Source: Symsagittifera roscoffensis (lineage: Eukaryota > Xenacoelomorpha > Acoela > Convolutidae). Taken from it: a stretch of DNA of 64,000 nucleotides. Positions 57,315 through 64,000 of the stretch are shown here, piece after piece. The stretch is from positions 48,219,346 to 48,283,345 of the forward strand of contig NC_087064.1 of assembly GCF_963678635.1 (NCBI RefSeq), in the 5' to 3' direction. The first letter of the stretch is position 1. The number at the start of each line of letters is the position of its first letter. A program made the translations under genes and the position numbers. The notes beneath the pieces were generated by a model. That model saw nothing but the letters and a program-made list of their open reading frames with translations. It had not been told where the DNA came from and made no database searches.

Positions 57315-58265
57315 TTAATTCAAAGTAAGTGTAAAGAAAGATAAGGAATTGGAGGGTACCGTAGAGCCTGTAAGAGGCAGAAGAATTATTGCTAGCGAAT
57401 CGAGTACTTGGTTCTCGAAGTAAGAGAACATCTGTAGCAGAAATAGTAGATAGTTGCTGCTCGTCAGAGATTCTCTAGAGAGAAAATAGTTCAGTTTTAG
57501 TGGAGTTCGCTGGAAGTTAATTGCAATAAGGCAGTTTATGCTGACGAATCGCAGACCTCTTCCTTTTGATTTGATTATTAGATTAAAAACTGGCCAAGCA
57601 GAGCCCTCTGTAATCAGACGATAGGCAGTGGTGTAACTTAATTCAAAGTAAATGTAAAGAAAGATAAGGAATTGGAGAGTACCGTAGAGCCTGTAAGAGG
57701 CAGAAGAATTATTGCTAGCGAATCGAGTAATTGTTTCTCGAAGTAAGAGAACATCTGTAGCAGAAATAGTAGATAGTTGCTGCTCGTCAGAGATTCTCTA
57801 GGGAGAGAATGGTTCAGTTTTAGTGGAGTTCAGTGGAAGTTAATTGCAATAAGGCAGTTTATGCTGACAAATCGCAGACCTCTTCCTTTTGATTTGATTA
57901 TTAGATTAAAAACTGGCCAAGCAGAGCCCTCTGTAATCAGACGATAGGCAGTGGCGTGACTTAATTCAAAGTAAATGTAAAGAAAGATAAGGAATTGGAG
58001 AGTACCGTAGAGCCTGTAAGAGGCAGAAGAATTATTGCTAGCGAATCGAGTAATTGTTTCTCGAAGTAAGAGAACATCTGTAGCAGAAATAGTAGATAGT
58101 TGCTGCTCGTCAGAGATTCTCTAGGGAGAGAATGGTTCAGTTTTAGTGGAGTTCAGTGGAAGTTAATTGCAATAAGGCAGTTTATGCTGACAAATCGCAG
58201 ACCCCTTCCTTTTGATTTGATTATAAGATTATAATCTAGCCAAGCAGATCCCTCTGTGATCAGAC
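57315..58265. repeat. 323-bp tandem repeat, three units
   Basis: Units start at 57315, 57638 and 57961 with 'ttaattcaaagtaa', exactly 323 bp apart. The third is incomplete at its right end. Shared landmarks: 'accgtagagcctgtaagagg', 'ttgctagcgaatcgagta', 'gttgctgctcgtcagagatt', 'ctggccaagcaga'. Units 2 and 3 are closer to each other than to unit 1. Confidence 0.95.
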
Positions 58266-59000
58266 GTATAATCATCCTAATTAAATTACAGTTAGAAACT
58301 CTTGTGAGTAGATAAGACACCCGGAAGAGCAATATACAAAAGGGGCAAGCAACAGAGAGCAATACAGGATTTTTGCCACCAAATCAACCTTTTCGGGATT
58401 GTAGAAAATAGTGAATCTCGGTCGCATCGCTGAATTCACTGCAAAAAGGACAGCTTGCGAAGGAATCCCCTTATTCTACAAAACATACCTGAACTAAGTC
58501 AATAATAAAAATCTATTCTTAAAAAGTATATATTGATTCGACCGTTAAGCTTAAAATTTTACATCAAACCAGAAACTTTTGAAAATTATCATTGGGTTGT
58601 ATGCGCTTACCTCGTTTTGATTTGATTATTAGATTATAACCTGAATTATCATCTGAATTAAATTACAATTAGAAACTCTTGCGAGTAGATAAGACAGCCG
58701 GAAGAGCAATACACAAAAGGGTCAAGCAACAGAGAGCAATATAGGATTTTTGCCACCAAATCAACCCTTTCGGGATTGTAGAAAGTAGTGAATCTCGGTC
58801 GCCCCGCTGAATTCACTGCCAAAGGGACAGCTTGCGGAGGATTCCCTTAATTCTACAAAACATACCTGAACTAAGTCAATAATAAAAATCTTTTCTTAAA
58901 AATATATGTTGATTCGACCGTTCAGCCTAAAATCTTACATCAAACCAGAAACTTTTGAAAATTATCATTGGGTTGTATGCGCTTGCCTCGCACTCTGAAA
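58206..59000. repeat. About 405-bp repeat, two units, overlapping the end of the 323-bp array
   Basis: Copies at about 58206-58611 and 58612-59000 share 'ttttgatttgatta', 'ttagaaactctt', 'agagcaat', 'caacagagagcaata', 'gggattgtagaaa', 'gtgaatctcggtcgc' and 'ttattctacaaaacata'. The first copy begins with the last part of a 323-bp unit, so the two arrays share an ancestry or recombined. Confidence 0.9.
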
Positions 59001-60890
59001 ATAGTGAGCTCATAAGTTAAGATTTCTACTTGTTTGAATTTTCAATTTGATTGAGAGTTACAAGTTTTTTTTAAAAAAAGATTTTAATTCTTCTTTTTTC
59101 AAAATATCAAAAATATCAAAAACTTAAAATCATGATATAATAACATAGCCTTGATATATGTTTAAATATAGAAAATTTCCTTAGCATAAGTAATCAAACT
59201 TATAAAAATTATCGTAATAAGGATAAAAATAATTTACTAAGAATATATTCAAAATCAAGCAATATTCACAATCTTCACTTTCAAGGGTAGATTTTCAGTT
59301 GGTTTTTACTTTGCCCTTCGTCTATCCTCTCCTTAGTCATTTTGGTTGTTTGTTATGATTGTATAAAAACTTGATTTGAGAGAAATAAATTCTTTCAAGA
59401 ATGCAATGCAAAAATAAGACAAATCAGAGGTGTCGAGTAGCAGAGAGAATTACATCGGTTTAATAATTTCAAAAAAATTAAAATTTAAATAAGACACCTG
59501 AAGAAGAGTTATTTGAAGACTTTTTGATTTTTTGATTTAATTGCATTCTTCACTTTAAGTTTCACGACAAAAAAAAACAGCTTAAGAAATTTCTTCATTT
59601 TATTTGATGAACAGAAGCAACGCAGTTATGGTTATGTTCAATCAACTCAACGACACAGACGACGCTGAAGATGTTTCAAAAGAGAAAAGCCAAAAATACC
59701 TTGCATGAAAACTTTCCAATCTTTATGCTGAATCAGAAAATCCATGAACCAAACTGTGGTCAGGGGTACATTGCTTTCAAAAGTATAATTTGACCAAAGT
59801 GACAATGGTTTTAGGCTATTATGTTACGTCATGAGTATTTAATCGGTCTACATAAGCCACCGATATTGCTTCATCAACGCATCATACAACACCATACAAT
59901 AACATTGCCTCACATCACAAATTGTACAATATATGACGCAATGTGTTGATTAGTTTTGGGAATAATTGCGTAAATAAACATCGAAACAACCCGCAGTGAG
60001 GCTCCAAGGATAATAATCGCCCGGGATGACCATCCTACGAAAAATTTTAGCCTTAGAGTTTCTTATAAGATTTTTTTTTTTTAAAATAAGAGAAACATAC
60101 TATGTTTTGCGCTCTCCTACAATTTTCTGATAAGAAAAGCTTTAAGATAGTAGCCTTTTTCCGAAGTTCAAAAAATTCAAAATCATTTTGATTGTGTTTC
60201 TATATCCTAATAAAAGATAATAATCAGTTATAGAAATTTTTCTTTTAAACTTATGCATGTGAAAATTTTAAATAGTGGTTATAATGTTAGATAATAATAA
60301 CTTTAATATAGTGAAATTTTCAGTAAACTCGTATAGCAAAACTAGTCGTTTGGCCTCTCAGTTCCAGTTGTTAATTGTGCTCTGCGTCTGCGGAGAACTT
60401 TCTAACTGGTTATAAAAAAATTACTATATTATAAATTTCTTATAAGAAATAGTCCCTATTTTGTGACATTCGTAGAGCCTACCTTTGTAAGACTTTTGGT
60501 CAATCCTGGCGACTATGACCGCTTTTCGTATTCAAAGTTTCTGCTATCATAATCGATTATAATTACTCTTTGGGACCACTCAATTAATTCTTAAAATCCA
60601 TTTATTTCAAATTTTTCAAATCGAACAATCCATCATAAATCCATTATAATGGATTACTATGAAATTAAACTAAAGAAAAAGCTTCAAAAAGCTTTTTCTG
60701 CTTTATTCACAGCCTAGCCTATTCAGTTTCTTAAGGTACTCATTCAAATTTTCTTTGTTTACACAGCACATAAATGTGTATTTCTACGCTTTCCTTGTTA
60801 AAACCAATACATCCCAACCTCAAAAAATGCCGCCATATTCAACCCCCCGCCTACAAACGCATACACAAATACACACACACATACAAGTAG
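59001..60890. other. AT-rich interval, nothing firm
   Basis: A 33-codon frame at 59608 (MNRSNAVMVMFNQLNDTDDA) is noted but not supported. ATAATCGATTATAAT words occur at 60545-60660. A short CA-rich patch precedes the MITE at about 60855-60885. Confidence 0.4.
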
Positions 60891-60892
60891 TA

Positions 60893-61085
60893 TTGTATCG
60901 TGTCCCGGATCCTAAGGGAGGTCCTTCCTAAGGGGGGCCCCTTTCCATCCTAGGAAAGGGGCACTCGATTTTCTGGAGGACCCCTATCCTAGGATATTGT
61001 ATATGAACGTAAGTTCCCCCTAAAGTAAAAGACCCTCTCCTTAGGATATTGTTAAGCTGAGCTCAACAACCGGGACACGATACAA
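60893..61085. mobile_element. 193-bp MITE, Tc1/mariner-like
   Basis: Perfect 16-bp terminal inverted repeats, TTGTATCGTGTCCCGG at the left and CCGGGACACGATACAA at the right, flanked by TA on both sides (60891-60892 and 61086-61087), the target duplication used by Tc1/mariner elements. The interior is built from 'cctaagg' and 'tcctaggatattgt' words and has no coding capacity. High GC sets it apart from its surroundings. Confidence 0.9.
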
Positions 61086-61472
61086 TAATTCCTTCTAATT
61101 CCCTATAAAGCATTCCCTTTTCCCGCGATAATTGAAGTTAATCGTCCTTATTCCTGATTTTTTCTGTTTCGTCCTAGTTTCATGAGGATACCATTTCCTG
61201 GCTTTCTTTCTTTTCGTCGAAGATTTGTCATGCTAATAAAAGTTTGTTATTAAATCCGAACCAAAAGATTTGACTTATTTATTTGAACTAACACTTGGAT
61301 TGCGTCAATTAGTTTATTTGCCTGAAGCTATTTATGTTAAAACAGTGATTGAGCCAATTACGAATATTTTATTAGTGATAAATTGGTAAGAACAAAAACA
61401 AGTTTAAGCCGAAGTATAAAAAATAAAGAGCAGTAAATATCATTTCAAAACATCTGTTTCAGAGTTAAATGT

Positions 61473-64000
61473 TTATTGTTTTGGTTTTCTTTGCTCTGTT
61501 TTTAGACGATCTTTCTTCTGAAGCTTCAGATAAAATAAATGGGTTTTTACAAGGGGACGTTCACGGACTCGGATTCTAGAAAATTCCTCTTCTCTCAGCT
61601 CTGTTTTTGAGTAGGGTCGCTGCAAAATTCCCCAATCCGGAAGTTGAAATTCGGGCGAACTGTTATCAGCTTCATTGTATGAGTTGACCCACACGGTGTC
61701 CATGTAAATGTCTTCTAGAAGTGCATTTTCTTCGACGGCTTTATGGCCAAAGGGAACTGTTGAAATCCCGTCGAAAAGCAGAAAACGTTTTGAGTCGAAT
61801 GTGATAATGCAAGTTTGTTTTGTTTCACTGTCACATTAGAGTAAATTTTCGAAACTATATAATGTTTGTAAACTCTGAATGTTTTCCATTAAATACTGTG
61901 TCCCTGAAGGTTTGGTGAACCATTTGTCGCTGTGCACTCTGTTTTATTCCGTGGCACTCAAATTTTGGGTGCCTTCTAAGCCAAAGTAAAATTACGATTC
62001 TTTTCTACAAGGCAGGGGATATTTTCATTTCACTTCAGCAACTCAATTTATACCGAATTAAGTTTCATTCAATCTACCAAAGAGTTGTCAAGAAATACCT
62101 AAATTATTTTTATCTAAATTATGATTAAAAAAGAGGAAAAGAGAAGAAAATGATTTCAGATAAATCAACGTTTGAGCAACCTTGTATAATGTTACCTAAA
62201 TTAGCAAAATGCCCAATGTTTATTGCAACAAAAAAGGGGAAGAGAGAGAGGTTGTTGTTGTTGGTGGTGGTGGTGGTATTTTTTTCTGTAAAAAGGTAGG
62301 AAAGGGGGTGGGAGGATGGCTTTATTTGAGTTTTTTTTAACCATTAAGGACGACCGAATAAAGTTTCAGTTTTAGGGCGATGAATTCTCTGATCGGCTTC
62401 CCACCAGTCTTGTCTTTAAACTTCAGCACGACTTTTTTGTCGGTGTCGTCGAACAGGAAATGGTCCTCATCATAACTTGAAAAATCGAAATCAGATTTTG
62501 GTTTTTCTAAGTCTCGGTAAACATTGTCAGTTTTTAAGGCATAAACAAAACTATCCGTGTCGGAGTTTAGCAAATCCAAGTTCAAATTCGGTTTCATTGA
62601 AACTAAAAAGAGTTGAAACATGAAAGGCATGGCGAGGTCTTAGATTGTCGCACCAACTATCATAGGTTTGTCCCATAATAATTTTGTTACTGAAAAGTTG
62701 GTTGTGGCTAATTGATCGTCAAGGATTTGAAAGCTCTTCATCGTGCTCAGAGCTGTTTTTTGATGATTTTTCTCTCATTTCGTACAATCTGCAGCTTCTT
62801 TTTTCCTAAATTAGACTCTATTGTCTTATCGAACGCTCAATCAAAATTTAGCTTGTAAAAAACTCACCTAGAAGTTTTTTAACGCGTTTTTTTGTAGCCG
62901 GGTGTTGAGGTCGACAAAGAGTGCCATCCAGTGACTTTCGTGGAACTGAAAAACTTTTCTGAGGTGATTTATTTTCATTTCCACTTCGTCTTACAACTTT
63001 AGCGTAAGGCAATGCAAAGTATAACCTTCTTCAGGATACAAGGTCTGCAGAAGCTTTGACAATTTTCGCAGTGTGGTGATTCTCATTTTTCCCAACATTT
63101 CGTCTTGGTCTTTGCTCATTGCACCGATGTCCACTACTTTACGAGAGGCGGCAAAAGTATAACCAGCGGAGAAGTCATGAAGCTCCTCGGGTATGATCAA
63201 ATTGACTTCACTTATATAACCCCACTCTGAGATTTCGCAGGCGAGCAGTATGTCTTACAATCTTTTTTCAACTATTGAAAAATCGCTTAATAGCAAGGGC
63301 AGTGTTTGATTATCCCCCGTACAAACTGATTGCGTCAATAATGAGTATGTAACTTGATGGTTCTGAGGACGAAAAGTTGTCGAGGTAATGATTGTTTGCT
63401 TTGTAAAATCGGCGATCCATTAAGATTTATTTTTAGGGATTTCACGCTTTTAGAAAGGAAAAAATCATGCCGTGAGGTAACTGGCGCAATCCTGCCCGTA
63501 AGTTTAATAGCAAACTTCACGAAAAGCTTCGAAAAAAGAAGCAAGTAAAAGCACATCTGTAGTCAAGTACAAGTCGTGGACATCACCTAATGAATCACTT
63601 CGGTGAAAACTTTAAAGGCATGATTGTTCTCGCTTCTTGTAGCACTCTTATAATCTCCTGTTAGACTATTTTTCCACATTGGTTGCTGGCAAATTTTGAG
63701 TTTCTCGGAATTTTTCGAAGGAATTGAAGTATGAGTAGTGGTAAGGCCCTTTCTGTTTCAACTACCGACTTTTTTCAGTAGAGTAGCCGAATTTTTCAAA
63801 TTAGTTCTCCAGCAGAAAATTTTTCTCGATTTTTCGTTGGGGATTTTATCGAAAAGTTTTGCCGGCGGCGCTAGCATGATCTATACGAATTGATGAATCT
63901 CACAATTTTTAAGAAATTTTTTTGTTTGTCCCTGTACGTTTTTTATACAGTGAGATTGTCAAGGTTATAAATTTTTCTTCATTTGCTGGTATGACAGAAA
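61473..64000 (-). pseudogene. PolB: Broken protein-primed family B DNA polymerase, Maverick/Polinton type
   Basis: Motifs occur on the minus strand in the correct order from the right edge inward. IVRFINSYR (63879-63915) and KGPYHYSYFNSFEKFRET (63699-63752) belong to the exonuclease region. GDVHDLYLTTDVLLLA (63541-63585) has the Exo III Tyr and Asp, followed by FEAFREVC and YGQDCASY. YILIIDAISLYGG (63313-63360) is palm motif A with its catalytic Asp. SEVNLIIPEELHDF (63170-63225) is the following palm segment. A damaged motif B region includes MIVGATI (about 62640-62670). SDTDSFVYALKTD (62540-62565) is motif C. C-terminal FDSKRFLLFDGISTVPFGH (61744-61803) precedes an extended tail to 61473. 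Frames shift repeatedly and stops interrupt, so no active enzyme is made. The order and the protein-primed type indicate Maverick/Polinton or adintovirus-like origin. It is truncated by the window's end. Confidence 0.88.
61860..62336. other. Interval splitting the polymerase relic
   Basis: About 480 bp separate the motif C-containing frame from the C-terminal frame. It holds a GTT/GGT microsatellite (about 62250-62278) and a poly-T tract, and no polymerase motif is visible. It may be an insertion or eroded coding sequence; a 'ctctaatgtgacag' word at the inner edge could mimic a splice acceptor. Confidence 0.5.

Noticed and set aside
1-64000. CRISPR arrays, bacterial operons or phage genes
   Set aside because: No regularly spaced short direct repeats with unique spacers, no ribosome-binding-site-led gene strings, and clear eukaryotic transposon content.

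Overview
The window looks like intergenic or intronic DNA of a metazoan, most likely an invertebrate. It is strongly AT-rich, has no prokaryotic gene density, has GT-AG splice signals and many microsatellites, and is packed with eukaryotic transposons. The species is not recognisable from sequence alone. A run of 200 Ns (23530-23729) marks a scaffold gap. There is almost no intact host coding sequence: the one good host candidate is an internal exon of a small secreted protein on the minus strand (31991-32274).

Region 1 (about 1.07-19.54 kb) is bracketed by two diverged direct repeats that behave like LTRs. Between them lies a decayed Ty3/gypsy-order retroelement reading left to right: Gag with a damaged zinc knuckle, an aspartic protease (DTGA), reverse transcriptase, RNase H, and an integrase whose front half is tandemly duplicated. 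Next come an envelope-like segment and several kilobases of unexplained coding-like pieces. These include repeated Cys-pair modules, a long-armed inverted repeat ending in a small Cys-containing reading frame, and two further coding-like fragments. At about 18 kb the element is far larger than a standard Ty3/gypsy element.

Region 2 (about 19.5-36 kb) is a mosaic of small non-autonomous elements. The most abundant family, about 530 bp, has a hairpin at one end and asymmetric subterminal inverted repeats, as in Helentron-associated elements (HINEs). Three MITEs lie back to back at 27.5-29.1 kb, two of them with clear 8-bp target-site duplications. There are also palindromic arrays built on TTATAATCGATTATAA and AGATCTGA.

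Region 3 (36.15-52.08 kb) is a nested amplification. A 971-bp unit occurs twice in tandem. From inside the second copy starts a block of about 7.33 kb that is repeated in tandem almost identically, with a 14-bp filler at the junction. The block carries its own older internal duplication and an intact HINE.

Region 4 (52-61.4 kb) holds another HINE, large CT microsatellites, a visibly less AT-rich island with a 191-codon open frame of unknown nature, 323-bp and about 405-bp tandem repeats, and a 193-bp Tc1/mariner-like MITE.

Region 5 (61.47-64.0 kb, minus strand) is a broken family B DNA polymerase of the protein-primed Maverick/Polinton (adintovirus-like) type. Exonuclease, palm motif A, the DTDS motif C and a C-terminal block can be followed in order through frameshifts and stops. 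It runs off the right edge.

These parts do not form a working pathway. The window records repeated invasion by LTR, Helentron, DNA-transposon and Maverick-type elements, followed by recent segmental amplification.
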